Source: Helicobacter turcicus (GTDB lineage: Bacteria > Campylobacterota > Campylobacteria > Campylobacterales > Helicobacteraceae). From it: 64,000 nucleotides of DNA. Below, piece by piece: positions 1-8,892 of this stretch (position 1 is the first letter of the stretch; every line of letters begins with the position of its first letter). Made by a program: the position numbers and the translations under genes. The notes under the pieces were generated by a model. The model saw only the letters and a program-made list of their open reading frames with translations. It was not told the origin of the DNA and did no database searches. Location of the stretch: contig NZ_JAIGYQ010000004.1 in the NCBI RefSeq assembly GCF_019711685.1, forward strand, positions 1 through 64,000. Reading direction: 5' to 3'.

Positions 1-883
1 GTTGTGCATAAGCTTTTTGTTCTTTTTTATGTAGCTCTGTAATATAACTTAAAACAAAAGGCATTCTAATATAACCTTTAAGACTTTTAGAGTTTTCTAT
101 CAAAGCAACTCCTAGTTTGTAGGAGAGTTGGGATTTAAGGCGGGTTTTAGCAGTAGGTTCTTCCTTATTGATTTTGGATTCTAACTCTTCAAGCTTACAC
201 CAAACACAATTTGTTTTCCAAGGACCTAATTCTCTTTGTAAAGAAAAATCTCTATACAATACATAATCAACCAACACTTGATGATTGTCCTTAACTTGAT
301 GAGGAGAAACTTCTTTAAATAAAAAATTTGCAAAATGTAACAAATCCCCTTCGCAGATATAACGCATATCAATGATTTTAGAACGGACAAAAGAATTATG
401 CGCCACGAAAGTTACATTTTTAGGCTCTTTATTACTATATTTATTCATCCAATTAAATTCACCAAAATAAGCATCAAGCACAAAAGGATTTTTGAAAAAT
501 AAATCCACTCTTGTTGTTAAGTAATAATCATATTTAAAGCCTTTTTCTTGCTCATAAGCATTTATAAGTTCGCATGCTTTAGCCTTGCTTACTGCCTGTC
601 CGTGAGAATCTCCAAGTGTCTCTATCATAAATTTCTTAGGGGAGTAAATTTTGAGGATTTTGTCAATATCTTCTTGAGTTACCTTTTTATTATTTAAGCT
701 AGGAAAAGAATTGCGATGCCAAGCATAGCCACTTTTTTCAAACACATCCCAAGTATGGATAAAAATATCCACTTCATAGCCTTGTTTTTCATTAGCTTTG
801 ACTATGTTTTTAAAAAAAGATTTATAAGTCATCGTATAAGTTCTCATACAACCATAAAGCATAATAGCGAGTTTTTTAGACAT
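1..883 (-). CDS. Putative surface-glycan glycosyltransferase-like protein (partial, runs off left edge)
   Basis: An open frame runs from ATG at 883 to the left edge without a stop, giving at least 294 residues. A good ribosome site (AAGGAGAA) sits just before the ATG. The N-terminus reads MSKKLAIMLYGCMRTY and continues with EVDIFIHTWD. This resembles hypothetical proteins in capsule or lipopolysaccharide loci, where an opening LYG.MRT stretch and an HTWD motif are common in putative glycosyltransferase-like families. No signal peptide or membrane segment is visible. The catalytic role is not shown by the sequence, so the function is inferred. The promoter carries a 14-base T tract, which suggests switching expression, as for other surface genes in this window. 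Confidence 0.6.
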   Translation of the reverse strand, partial: MSKKLAIMLYGCMRTYTMTYKSFFKNIVKANEKQGYEVDIFIHTWDVFEKSGYAWHRNSFPSLNNKKVTQEDIDKILKIYSPKKFMIETLGDSHGQAVSKAKACELINAYEQEKGFKYDYYLTTRVDLFFKNPFVLDAYFGEFNWMNKYSNKEPKNVTFVAHNSFVRSKIIDMRYICEGDLLHFANFLFKEVSPHQVKDNHQVLVDYVLYRDFSLQRELGPWKTNCVWCKLEELESKINKEEPTAKTRLKSQLSYKLGVALIENSKSLKGYIRMPFVLSYITELHKKEQKAYAQ

Positions 884-909
884 TTTTCTCCTTTATATTG
901 TAGCTTGTG

Positions 910-930
910 ATTATACAAAAAAAAAAAAAA
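910..930 (-). promoter_or_regulatory. Promoter of the left-edge gene with a T tract against the -10 box
   Basis: On the minus strand a perfect TATAAT (910-915) is separated by one G from a run of 14 T (917-930). The box lies about 27 bases upstream of the ATG at 883, so the predicted leader is about 20 bases. The T run fills the spacer between the -10 box and any -35 element. Changes in its length would alter spacing or curvature, as described for length-variable promoter T tracts in Helicobacter pylori. Confidence 0.55.
917..930. repeat. Mononucleotide tract A14 (T14 on the minus strand)
   Basis: Fourteen consecutive A residues on the plus strand. It is the longest A/T run I noticed in the window and lies exactly in the promoter spacer of the minus-strand gene starting at 883, making it a candidate slipped-strand contingency site. 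Confidence 0.85.
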
Positions 931-1042
931 CGATTTAACATAAATTTTTTTAATTTTTTTATACTTTTGTGAGAGTTAAGTTATCCCAATAGCTTTGATT
1001 GCTATGTTTATGAGAGATGTAAAACTATGCTGTAAATGCGAC

Positions 1043-1837
1043 CTAAGCCTTAATTTTTGGTTTTATTAAGGCAACCATTTCTTTAATCGCGGATTCTAAT
1101 CCTGTGAAAATAGAGCGGGCAATAATACTTTGTCCAATGTTTAATTCTGTAATTTCGGGGATTGCTAAAATGGGTGTTAGATTATTGTAGTTTAGTCCAT
1201 GCCCTGCTGCGACTTCAAGTCCTAGCCATTTTGCTTCCTTTGCCCCATCATGTAAGCTAACAATAGAATCTTGCAGACGAGTTTTTAGTTCAGAGGCTGG
1301 AATCTTAAGTTCTTCTATGACGTTGTGTGTGTAGGGGAGATTAGAATTTAGCATTAAATGTAAGTTTGCATAGGTGCCTGTGTGGAGTTCAACCCTTTGC
1401 GCTCCAACCTCCTTAGAAGCACAAATCTGGTCAATTTGCGTATCAATAAAAAGGGAAACTTCTATGTAACGTTGTTGAAATGTACGTGTGATTTCAGCGA
1501 TTTTGTCAAAGTTTTGCACGACATCAAGTCCGCCTTCTGTTGTAATTTCTTGGCGATTTTCTGGCACGAGCGTAATGCGGTGGGGAGAGGCTTTTAGGAT
1601 AAAGTCAATCACACTAGGATTAATAGAGCATTCAATATTTAAAGGTAGAGCAGAGGAATCACGTATTCTTAATACATCTTTATCGTGGATGTGGCGACGG
1701 TCTTCGCGCAAATGGAGAGTGATTTGGTCTGCACCTGCTCTTTTAGCGATAAATACGGCTTCTAGGGGGTCAGGGTCGTTGATTTTTCTTGCTTCGCGCA
1801 AAGTTGCGATATGGTCAATATTTACTCCAAGTAGCAT
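1043..1837 (-). CDS. pdxJ: Pyridoxine 5'-phosphate synthase PdxJ
   Basis: PdxJ condenses 3-amino-2-oxopropyl phosphate with 1-deoxyxylulose 5-phosphate to pyridoxine 5'-phosphate, the last step of the DXP-dependent vitamin B6 pathway in the cytosol. The 264 residues fit the family size. The N-terminus LGVNIDHIATLREAR and the following DPLEAV and THLREDRRHI-like stretch (here TLHLREDRRHI) are signature regions. LVPENRQE and the glycine-rich AAGHGLNY segment near the C-terminus also fit. The usual partner pdxA is not adjacent here. The gene diverges from the exonuclease gene at 1924, with 86 bases between them. Confidence 0.97.
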   Translation of the reverse strand: MLLGVNIDHIATLREARKINDPDPLEAVFIAKRAGADQITLHLREDRRHIHDKDVLRIRDSSALPLNIECSINPSVIDFILKASPHRITLVPENRQEITTEGGLDVVQNFDKIAEITRTFQQRYIEVSLFIDTQIDQICASKEVGAQRVELHTGTYANLHLMLNSNLPYTHNVIEELKIPASELKTRLQDSIVSLHDGAKEAKWLGLEVAAGHGLNYNNLTPILAIPEITELNIGQSIIARSIFTGLESAIKEMVALIKPKIKA

Positions 1838-1923
1838 TACTTAAACCTTATATTTTAATGCATTTGGATTCTAGCTAAAATTACTTTAAAATATGCAGAT
1901 GAAATCAAATTTAGGAGTGCGTT

Positions 1924-2751
1924 TTGGTTATGGTGTTTGATTGTGAGACAATTTTAGATGTGGAGTTGCTTAAAAAAGGCTTTAAAGAGGCATTTTTGGA
2001 ACGTGGAGTTAGCATAGAGCAGTGTAGTTCGCTAGAACTTAGTCAAACAGCAATGGAGATTCAAAAAGAGCAGAGTGGGAGCGCGTTTTTGCCCATTTGC
2101 TACCATCAAGTGGTGAGTATCGCAGCAGTGTTTTGCGATGAGTTTGGGAATTTTATTAAAGTTGGAAATTTTAAAGGCGTTGGTGATTCTGTTTTTGATA
2201 GAGAAAAGAGCCTTATTCAAACGTTTTTGGAATATCTAAATAAACACCAACCAAAGCTTGTAAGCTATAATGGGAGGGGGTTTGATATGCCAATGTTGCT
2301 TTTGCGTGCAATGAAATACCATTTAAGCGCAAACGCGTATTTTGAAGAGAATAATCCGCAATTTAATAAAAATAAATGGGAGAATTATCGTCAGCGTTAT
2401 TGTGAGCGATTTCATGTAGATTTGTTGGAGGTTTTAGGGAATTATGGAGCAGTGCGGAATCTAAAATTAGATGTGCTTGCAAATTTAGTAGGATTTCCGG
2501 GTAAATACGATACAAGTGGTGATATGGTGTTAGAGATGTATTATGCTAGAAAACTAGAGCAGATTGATACCTATTGTCAAAGTGATGTGCTAAATACCTA
2601 TGGGTTGTATCTAAATTATGAACTTTTAAAAGGGAATTTGAGTAAAGAGGATTATCTAACAATTTTAGAAGGTTGGCGCGAGAAATTACCGCAGGATAGG
2701 GAATATTATCGCGTGTTTTTTGATACAATTAGCGCACAATTAAAGACTTAA
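1924..2751 (+). CDS. Predicted 3'-5' exonuclease of the PolB-exonuclease type
   Basis: This 275-residue protein has the three DEDD-type exonuclease motifs: FDCETI near the N-terminus, SYNGRGFDMPML in the middle and YCQSDVLNTYGLY near the C-terminus. It matches the family described as 3'-5' exonuclease related to the PolB exonuclease domain; its biological substrate is not known from sequence. The start is taken as TTG at 1924 because AGGAG (1913-1917) is six bases upstream, whereas the ATG at 1930 would be too far. It begins a plus-strand run of closely spaced genes. Confidence 0.8.
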   Translation: MVMVFDCETILDVELLKKGFKEAFLERGVSIEQCSSLELSQTAMEIQKEQSGSAFLPICYHQVVSIAAVFCDEFGNFIKVGNFKGVGDSVFDREKSLIQTFLEYLNKHQPKLVSYNGRGFDMPMLLLRAMKYHLSANAYFEENNPQFNKNKWENYRQRYCERFHVDLLEVLGNYGAVRNLKLDVLANLVGFPGKYDTSGDMVLEMYYARKLEQIDTYCQSDVLNTYGLYLNYELLKGNLSKEDYLTILEGWREKLPQDREYYRVFFDTISAQLKT

Positions 2752-2759
2752 GGATAACA

Positions 2760-3665
2760 ATGCTTTCAAAAGAGATTCTACAATTTAGTGATATGCGCTA
2801 TGAAATCCGTGCATATTTATGTTTTTTGCTTCAACGCAATATCAAAAATAATCTCCCTCATATTGAGCTTAATAAAATTATTGATGGATTACATAAGATT
2901 GAACATGAAGTTGGAATCTTTGAGCTTTTATATGTATTAGATACAAGCGGAAGCTTAGCTATTGATGGGATTTCAAGGGATTCTACTTTAGAGTGTAAAA
3001 AGGGTGAAAATCACAATGAGCGTGCGTATTTTTATCGTGCAGTCAAAGAAAAAAAATGTATTTTAACGGACCCTTATCCTTCACTTGCTAGTGGGAATCT
3101 TGTCGTTACTGTGTCTTATCCTCTTTATAATAATAAGGGCAAGCTTATTTACATTGTGTGTATGGATATCCCTTTGGAGAAAACTTCTCTCCTTGTGCGC
3201 TCTGCTCCACTTTTTGGATTCTTTTCTAGTTTTGGCAAGGTTGTATATTTTACAATCTCTTTGGCGCTATTTTTGGTTAGCACTCTGCTTTTTGTAAAGG
3301 GTGGCATTAGTATGTGGGATGGGCTTTCACGTTTTGATAGTTTAGATATTAAAGATGTGTTTGAGGCTACCATTCTTATTACGTTATCTTTGGCGATTTT
3401 TGATTTAGTACGTGCGATTTTTGAAGAAGAAGTGCTTGGACGACAAAAGTCGCAGGACTCTAAAATGGTGCATAAGACAATGACACGTTTTTTAGGTTCT
3501 ATTGTGATAGCACTTGCTATTGAAGCACTAATGCTTGTCTTTAAATTTACAATTATTGAGCCAGAAAAGCTTATTTATGCAGTGTATTTAATTGGAGCTG
3601 TAACTTGTTTGCTTATTGGGCTTGCTGTGTATATGCGCTTTACGGTAAAGTTTAAGAGAGATTAA
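2760..3665 (+). CDS. PDC/Cache-type sensor domain membrane protein
   Basis: A 301-residue protein with an N-terminal sensor-like region (about 50-145). This includes a LYVLDTSG strand, an RAYFYRAVKEKK helix and a VSYPLYNNKGKLIYIVCMD strand typical of PDC/Cache folds. About four hydrophobic segments follow in the C-terminal half. No kinase, cyclase or methyl-accepting domain is visible, so it seems to be a stand-alone sensor or transmembrane modulator. It ends directly at the hisH start (TAA followed by ATG), implying co-transcription. Ligand and output are unknown. Confidence 0.6.
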   Translation: MLSKEILQFSDMRYEIRAYLCFLLQRNIKNNLPHIELNKIIDGLHKIEHEVGIFELLYVLDTSGSLAIDGISRDSTLECKKGENHNERAYFYRAVKEKKCILTDPYPSLASGNLVVTVSYPLYNNKGKLIYIVCMDIPLEKTSLLVRSAPLFGFFSSFGKVVYFTISLALFLVSTLLFVKGGISMWDGLSRFDSLDIKDVFEATILITLSLAIFDLVRAIFEEEVLGRQKSQDSKMVHKTMTRFLGSIVIALAIEALMLVFKFTIIEPEKLIYAVYLIGAVTCLLIGLAVYMRFTVKFKRD

Positions 3666-4268
3666 ATGTTAGGCATTGTGAATTATAATATTGGTAATCT
3701 TGCAAGTGTGCAAAATGCAATTTTGAAGCTTGGGAGTAAGGTTGCTATTGAAAAAAATCCACAGAATCTTAAAAATTATGACCGCTTGATTTTGCCAGGT
3801 GTAGGTGCATTTGGTGATGCGATGGAACATTTGCGCATTTCTGGAATGCAAGAGGCTGTGCTAGAGTTTGCAAAAAGCGGAAAGCCATTACTTGGAATTT
3901 GTCTTGGGATGCAGCTTCTCTTTGGTAAAAGTTACGAATTTGGCGAACATTTGGGGCTTGGATTGCTTAAGGGTGAGGTAGTGAAGTTTGATTCTAGTAA
4001 GGGTGTAAGGAAGATTCCGCATATGGGTTGGAATTGTGTGTATAAAAAGACAGAATCGCTTTTGACTAGGGGTTTAGAGGATAGCTTTTATCTTTATTTT
4101 GTGCATAGTTTTTATGTGAAAAATTTAGAAAATGCAGTCGGGGTTAGCAATTATGGAGCGGATTTTGCTTCTATTGTGCAAAAGGATAATGTCTTTGGAA
4201 TCCAACCTCACCCAGAAAAGTCGCATAATGTTGGGCTTAGGATTCTTAAAAATTTCATTGAGTGTTAA
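3666..4268 (+). CDS. hisH: Imidazole glycerol phosphate synthase glutaminase subunit HisH
   Basis: HisH releases ammonia from glutamine for HisF in histidine biosynthesis. The 200-residue protein has the class I amidotransferase nucleophile elbow [12 protein letters not shown] around residue 80 and the His-Glu pair in QPHPEKSH near the C-terminus. The oxyanion-strand region [11 protein letters not shown] is present. It starts immediately after the PDC protein stop and is followed nine bases later by hisA. The partner hisF is not in this window; hisB lies at 43683. Confidence 0.96.
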   Translation: MLGIVNYNIGNLASVQNAILKLGSKVAIEKNPQNLKNYDRLILPGVGAFGDAMEHLRISGMQEAVLEFAKSGKPLLGICLGMQLLFGKSYEFGEHLGLGLLKGEVVKFDSSKGVRKIPHMGWNCVYKKTESLLTRGLEDSFYLYFVHSFYVKNLENAVGVSNYGADFASIVQKDNVFGIQPHPEKSHNVGLRILKNFIEC

Positions 4269-4276
4269 GGGGAGAT

Positions 4277-4996
4277 ATGCAGATTATTCCAGCAATTGAT
4301 TTGAAAGAGGGTTGCGCAGTGCGACTTAGTCAGGGTTTAATGGAGAGCGCAAAGGTTTATGCAAAAAATCCTTTGGAGCTTGCAAAACATTTTGAAGAGC
4401 TTGGAGCGGAGTATTTACACATTGTAGATTTAGATGGTGCATTTGCAGGAGAGCCAAAAAATCGCAAAGTGATTGAGGGAATCTGTAAGGATTCTAAGTT
4501 AAAAATTGAAGTAGGCGGTGGAATCCGAAATGAAGAGACTATTAAATGTTACCACGACTTGGGTGTTAAGCGTGTGATTTTAGGTTCTGCGGCACTTAAA
4601 AATCCTGAATTTGCGTTAAAAATGGCAGAAAAATATGCTGTGGTTATTGGTATTGACGCAAAAGAAGGCAAAGTTGCTACAGAGGGTTGGGCAGAAAGTG
4701 GAAGCACTTTAGCATGGGAGTTTGCAGAGCTTTTTAAAGGGAGCAAAGTGGAGGCAATTATTTGCACAGATATTGCCCGTGATGGAATGCTAAATGGCTT
4801 GAATATTGATTTTACAAAAACAATTCAAGAAAAAAGTAGTCTTTTTACAATTGCAAGTGGTGGATTATCAAACATAGGGGACTTTGATAAATTAGAGGTT
4901 GCTGGTATTGATGGCGTAATTGTGGGTAAGGCATTTTATGAAGGTAGGATTGATTTGGTTGAAGTTTTTGGGAAATTTGGAGATAGACAAACATAA
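4277..4996 (+). CDS. hisA: ProFAR isomerase HisA
   Basis: HisA isomerises the ribosyl group of ProFAR by an Amadori rearrangement in histidine biosynthesis. The barrel motifs are clear: [15 protein letters not shown] with the catalytic Asp, the phosphate-binding VGGGIR, and [10 protein letters not shown] with the second Asp. The start is set at ATG 4277, which follows AAGGGG at short spacing and gives 239 residues. An in-frame GTG at 4262 would add five residues inside hisH and is less likely. Confidence 0.96.
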   Translation: MQIIPAIDLKEGCAVRLSQGLMESAKVYAKNPLELAKHFEELGAEYLHIVDLDGAFAGEPKNRKVIEGICKDSKLKIEVGGGIRNEETIKCYHDLGVKRVILGSAALKNPEFALKMAEKYAVVIGIDAKEGKVATEGWAESGSTLAWEFAELFKGSKVEAIICTDIARDGMLNGLNIDFTKTIQEKSSLFTIASGGLSNIGDFDKLEVAGIDGVIVGKAFYEGRIDLVEVFGKFGDRQT

Positions 4997-5032
4997 ATCT
5001 ACAAGAATTTTATTTTTTCTTATAAGAATTTA

Positions 5033-5041
5033 TGCTAGAAT
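5033..5041 (+). promoter_or_regulatory. Extended -10 promoter for cheY
   Basis: TGCTAGAAT is an extended -10 element (TGN plus TAGAAT) in the 104-base gap between hisA and cheY. The predicted transcript starts near 5048 and gives a leader of about 50 bases before the cheY ribosome site AAAGGAG (5088-5094). Confidence 0.5.
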
Positions 5042-5100
5042 GCTCTGTTATTTTCTCTATAAAAGAATTTAGAAGTTTTTAATCTTTAAAGGAGTTAGCT

Positions 5101-5475
5101 TTGAAAATGGTTGTTGTTGATGATAGTTCTACAATGCGTAGAATTATCAAAAATACCTTGGCAAGACTTGGTTATAATGATATTTTAGAAGGTGAGAATG
5201 GTGTCGAGGGTTGGGAGAAAATGAATGCTAACCCTGATGTCAAAGTTTTAATTACAGATTGGAATATGCCCGAAATGAATGGTTTAGATTTGGTTAAAAA
5301 AGTGCGTGCAGATGAGCGTTTTAAAGATATTCCTATCATTATGGTTACAACAGAGGGCGGAAAAGCTGAAGTTATCACAGCACTAAAAGCCGGAGTGAAT
5401 AATTATATTGTTAAGCCTTTTACTCCCCAAGTTTTAAAAGAAAAATTAGAAGTTGTTTTAGGCGTAAATGACTAG
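5101..5475 (+). CDS. cheY: Chemotaxis response regulator CheY
   Basis: A single-domain response regulator of 124 residues that, when phosphorylated, acts on the flagellar switch. Acidic residues D7 and D8, phosphoacceptor D53 in LITDWNMPEMNG, T83/T84 and K105 in VKPFTP are all present. From memory, its sequence is very close to H. pylori CheY1. TTG at 5101 is taken as start, six bases after AAAGGAG. Two codons later there is an ATG, giving only a slight alternative. prmA follows after two bases, an arrangement shared with related genomes. Confidence 0.96.
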   Translation: MKMVVVDDSSTMRRIIKNTLARLGYNDILEGENGVEGWEKMNANPDVKVLITDWNMPEMNGLDLVKKVRADERFKDIPIIMVTTEGGKAEVITALKAGVNNYIVKPFTPQVLKEKLEVVLGVND

Positions 5476-5477
5476 AA

Positions 5478-6314
5478 ATGAAGTCTTATTATCATTGCCT
5501 AAGCATCAAAGCAAACAATTATATATGGTTATTACAAGATAAAGCTCTTGAAATAACTGGTGAGGCAATTGAAGAGATTGAAAATGGATTCCTTATCCGC
5601 ACAGAAAAATCCGAAAAATATGTAGAGTCTTTAAAGGCACAATTGAATGCCTATGCAAAAGAGATAGAGGCAATCGTTGAGGAAGAAATCAAGTTAGAGT
5701 TAAATGTGAGTGTTTGTGCAAATGAAGATTGGATTGCTAAATATCGTAATTCTATAACCCCTATTGAGTGTGGAGATTATTATATTCACCCCTCTTGGCA
5801 CACAGAAAAAGTTGATAAAATTAATATTATTATAGATCCAGCACTTGCTTTTGGTAGTGGGCATCACGCAAGCACTCTTGGTTGTTTAAAAGCTCTAAGT
5901 GCATTAGAGCTTAAGGGTAAAAAAGTTTTAGATGTGGGTTGTGGAAGTGGAATCTTAAGTATCTGCGCTAAAAAAAGTGGTGCTAATGTGTGGGCATGTG
6001 ATACTGATGAGGTGGCAGTGGATTCTACAAAAGAGAATATGCGAAAAAATGGCGTTGTGTTGGATAAAGTATTTTTAGGTTCTTTAAATAGGATTCCACA
6101 AGAAAGAGAATCTTTTGATATTGTGGTGGCAAATATTTTAGCCGATATTATTGTAGTTCTTCCCTTACATGATTTTGTAAAAGTGCAAGGTTATTTGATT
6201 TTATCAGGGATTTTAGATAAATATGTCTCAAAAGTTCTTGCTAAGTTCAAAGATTTTAAAGTTATTTCACAAAAAATTAATACAGAGTGGGCGACTTTAG
6301 TGTTACAAAAATAA
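5478..6314 (+). CDS. prmA: Ribosomal protein L11 methyltransferase PrmA
   Basis: PrmA methylates ribosomal protein L11 using S-adenosylmethionine. The 278 residues include DPALAFGSGHHASTLGC, the SAM-binding VLDVGCGSGILSI and the NPPY-like catalytic region replaced by VVANILADI, which is normal for PrmA. The gene is packed between cheY and ftsH. The ftsH ATG lies 11 bases after its stop. Confidence 0.93.
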   Translation: MKSYYHCLSIKANNYIWLLQDKALEITGEAIEEIENGFLIRTEKSEKYVESLKAQLNAYAKEIEAIVEEEIKLELNVSVCANEDWIAKYRNSITPIECGDYYIHPSWHTEKVDKINIIIDPALAFGSGHHASTLGCLKALSALELKGKKVLDVGCGSGILSICAKKSGANVWACDTDEVAVDSTKENMRKNGVVLDKVFLGSLNRIPQERESFDIVVANILADIIVVLPLHDFVKVQGYLILSGILDKYVSKVLAKFKDFKVISQKINTEWATLVLQK

Positions 6315-6325
6315 AAAGGATATGT

Positions 6326-8254
6326 ATGCAAAAACCAAATAATAATCCAAATTCGCAAGATAGAAAACCTAATGGGTTTTTTAATCAAAATCCCCTTATA
6401 GTCTTTGTAATTTTTGCAATTATCGCCATTATAGCATTTAAGATAATGTCTCCAAATGGTGAAGTAAGTAAGCTAAGCGGAGCAAGCACAACAAGGACGA
6501 TTAATTATTATGAACTGAAAAAACTCATTGAAAATAAACAAGTGGATTTTGTCGCAATCGGACAGACAAATATTAAGGCGACATCAGAGAGTAGTGGAAG
6601 CAAGATTGTCTATAATGCACAACGTGTAAATCCGGATAATACATTAATCCCCCTGCTTGATGAAAAAGGTGTGGAGTACACAGGTTATAGTGAGAATAAT
6701 TGGCTTAGCGATATGCTTTTTGGTTGGGTGTTGCCCGTGTTTATCTTCTTTGCAATTTGGATGTTTCTAGCAAACAGAATGCAAAAAAATATGGGAAATG
6801 GAATTTTAGGAATTGGAAGCTCTAAAAAGCTTGTAAATGCCGAGAAACCAAATGTGAAATTTGAGGATATGGCAGGGAATGCTGAGGCTAAAGATGAGGT
6901 GGTGGAAGTGGTGGATTTTCTTAAAAATCCTGAACGCTATGCGACTTTGGGGGCAAAGATTCCAAAAGGTGTGCTTCTAGTTGGACCTCCAGGGACTGGA
7001 AAAACACTTTTAGCAAAGGCAGTTGCGGGTGAAGCAAATGTTCCGTTTTTTTCAGTGAGCGGAAGTAGTTTTATTGAAATGTTTGTGGGTGTGGGTGCTA
7101 GTCGTGTGCGTGATTTGTTTGAGAATGCAAAAAAGGAAGCTCCTAGTATTATTTTTATTGATGAAATTGATGCAATTGGAAAAAGTCGTGCTGCTGGCGG
7201 AATGATAAGCGGAAATGATGAGAGAGAGCAAACGCTTAATCAGCTTTTAGCAGAAATGGATGGATTTAGCTCTGATGCCTCACCTGTTATCGTGCTTGCA
7301 GCGACAAATCGCCCAGAAGTGCTTGATCCCGCACTTTTGAGACCGGGTAGATTTGATAGGCAAGTGCTTGTGGATAAGCCAGATTTTGAAGGGCGTGTGG
7401 AGATTTTAAAAGTGCATATTAAAAATATTAAATTAGCACGCAATGTGGATTTATTTGAAGTGGCAAAGCTAACAGCTGGACTTGCAGGGGCAGATTTAGC
7501 AAATATCGTTAATGAGGCGGCACTCCTTGCAGGACGCAATAACAAAAAAGAAGTGGAGCAAGGAGACTTCTTGGAGGCTGTGGAGAGAGGAATTGCGGGA
7601 TTGGAGAAAAAATCACGTAGAATCTCGCCAAAAGAGAAAAAAATCGTTGCATACCATGAGAGCGGACACGCACTGATTGCAGAGATTACAAAGGGTGCGA
7701 AAAAAGTTACTAAAGTCTCCATTATCCCGCGTGGTCTTGCAGCTTTAGGTTATACGTTAAATACACCTGAAGAGAATAAGTATTTAATGCAAAAGCATGA
7801 ACTTTTAGCAGAGGTAGATGTATTGCTTGGTGGTAGAGCTGCTGAAGCAGTGTTTATAGGAGAGATTTCGACGGGTGCTAGCAACGATTTAGAGCGTGCA
7901 ACAGATATTATTAAGGCAATGGTGAGTTATTATGGAATGACGGAAGTTGCGGGGTTGATGGTGCTTGAGAAGCAACGCAATGCGTTTTTAAATGGTGGCT
8001 TAAGTAGCACGCGAGAATATAGTGAAGAGATGGCACAAAAAATGGATGCGCACATTAAGGCAGCATTAAACGAACGCTTTGAAGCAGTAAAAGAGTCTTT
8101 GGAAACCTATAGAGACGCGATTGAAAGCATTGTTAAAGAATTGTTTGAAAGAGAAAATATTGATGGTGAGAAAGTGCGTGATATTATTAGAGAATATGAA
8201 AAGTCGCATAATATGGAATCGCGCCTTGTAGTTGAGGAAAAAGAAGAAGTGTAA
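6326..8254 (+). CDS. ftsH: ATP-dependent zinc metalloprotease FtsH
   Basis: FtsH is a membrane-bound AAA+ protease that degrades damaged membrane proteins and regulators. Visible parts in order: an N-terminal membrane segment, a periplasmic domain, a second membrane segment ([15 protein letters not shown]), Walker [14 protein letters not shown], Walker [12 protein letters not shown], the second region of homology ([20 protein letters not shown]) and the zinc motif [10 protein letters not shown]. The start at ATG 6326 (642 residues) follows AAAGGA; the longer in-frame option would begin inside prmA. Confidence 0.97.
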   Translation: MQKPNNNPNSQDRKPNGFFNQNPLIVFVIFAIIAIIAFKIMSPNGEVSKLSGASTTRTINYYELKKLIENKQVDFVAIGQTNIKATSESSGSKIVYNAQRVNPDNTLIPLLDEKGVEYTGYSENNWLSDMLFGWVLPVFIFFAIWMFLANRMQKNMGNGILGIGSSKKLVNAEKPNVKFEDMAGNAEAKDEVVEVVDFLKNPERYATLGAKIPKGVLLVGPPGTGKTLLAKAVAGEANVPFFSVSGSSFIEMFVGVGASRVRDLFENAKKEAPSIIFIDEIDAIGKSRAAGGMISGNDEREQTLNQLLAEMDGFSSDASPVIVLAATNRPEVLDPALLRPGRFDRQVLVDKPDFEGRVEILKVHIKNIKLARNVDLFEVAKLTAGLAGADLANIVNEAALLAGRNNKKEVEQGDFLEAVERGIAGLEKKSRRISPKEKKIVAYHESGHALIAEITKGAKKVTKVSIIPRGLAALGYTLNTPEENKYLMQKHELLAEVDVLLGGRAAEAVFIGEISTGASNDLERATDIIKAMVSYYGMTEVAGLMVLEKQRNAFLNGGLSSTREYSEEMAQKMDAHIKAALNERFEAVKESLETYRDAIESIVKELFERENIDGEKVRDIIREYEKSHNMESRLVVEEKEEV

Positions 8255-8263
8255 GGGGGGAGT

Positions 8264-8890
8264 ATGAGAACGACTACAGAACTCATTGCAAGAGAGGGTT
8301 GGAAACCGCTAATTATTGTTTTATTTGGGTTTTTGTTTGCTGTATTATTGAATTGGAATTTTCTAGCTTTTGTGCTTTTAGTATTTGCCTTGTGTATTGC
8401 GTATTTTTATCGCAATTTAGAACGTGTTCCAGAAGATGTTGCTGATGATTGTGTGTTAGCACCTTTAGATGGTGTGATTAAAAATATCCAAAACAAAGAA
8501 GATGGAATTTATTTAAATATTAAAAAACCCATTTGTTTTTGTGGAATGCTTAGAATGCCTCTAGCAAGGTTTGGTAAAGTTGGGGAAGCTGTGGAGTTAG
8601 AGCGTATTTGTGGTTTGAAAAATGGTAAGAGTGCCAATGGGGAACGTGTGAAAATCGCTTTTAAACGTGATAGGAATAGTGAAGCAATTTTATATTTAAC
8701 CTTGTATCCGAGAAATTTTTCTCAACTTGTCTTGTATTTTTGGGATTTAGATTTTAAATTAGGTGAGCGTTTAGGATTCTTTTTGGTTGGAAATGCAGTG
8801 CTTAAAATGCCTTTGGAATCGGAGTTGAAAGTAAATATTGGTGATAGTATTTATGCTGGACAAACGTTGCTTGCAAGCCTTAAAGGGTAG
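8264..8890 (+). CDS. Phosphatidylserine decarboxylase-related membrane protein lacking the pyruvoyl serine
   Basis: A 208-residue protein with one long N-terminal hydrophobic region (about 15-50), then FYRNLERVPED and LAPLDGVIKNI, which match the short-type phosphatidylserine decarboxylase pattern (RDP.R.P and SP.DG.V). The C-terminal segment LGFFLVGNAVLKMPLES aligns with the self-cleavage region, but the glycine-serine that forms the pyruvoyl group reads Gly-Asn. Without that serine the enzyme should not mature. Its position between ftsH and pssA is conserved in related bacteria as far as I know. It may act as a regulator or partner in phospholipid synthesis; this is inference. Confidence 0.7.
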   Translation: MRTTTELIAREGWKPLIIVLFGFLFAVLLNWNFLAFVLLVFALCIAYFYRNLERVPEDVADDCVLAPLDGVIKNIQNKEDGIYLNIKKPICFCGMLRMPLARFGKVGEAVELERICGLKNGKSANGERVKIAFKRDRNSEAILYLTLYPRNFSQLVLYFWDLDFKLGERLGFFLVGNAVLKMPLESELKVNIGDSIYAGQTLLASLKG

Positions 8891-8892
8891 CA

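Noticed and set aside
1043-1075. GCCTTAAT/ATTAAGGC hairpin at the pdxJ 3' end as a terminator
   Set aside because: The hairpin includes the last codons of pdxJ and is not followed by T residues on the minus strand, so evidence is too weak.
4262-4996. GTG start for hisA at 4262
   Set aside because: The ATG at 4277 follows a good ribosome site and matches the family N-terminus MQIIPAIDL.
7240-7722. 160-codon minus-strand ORF inside ftsH
   Set aside because: Exact antisense shadow of the AAA+ and peptidase coding sequence; Ser/Phe-rich composition typical of reverse-strand reads, no ribosome site.
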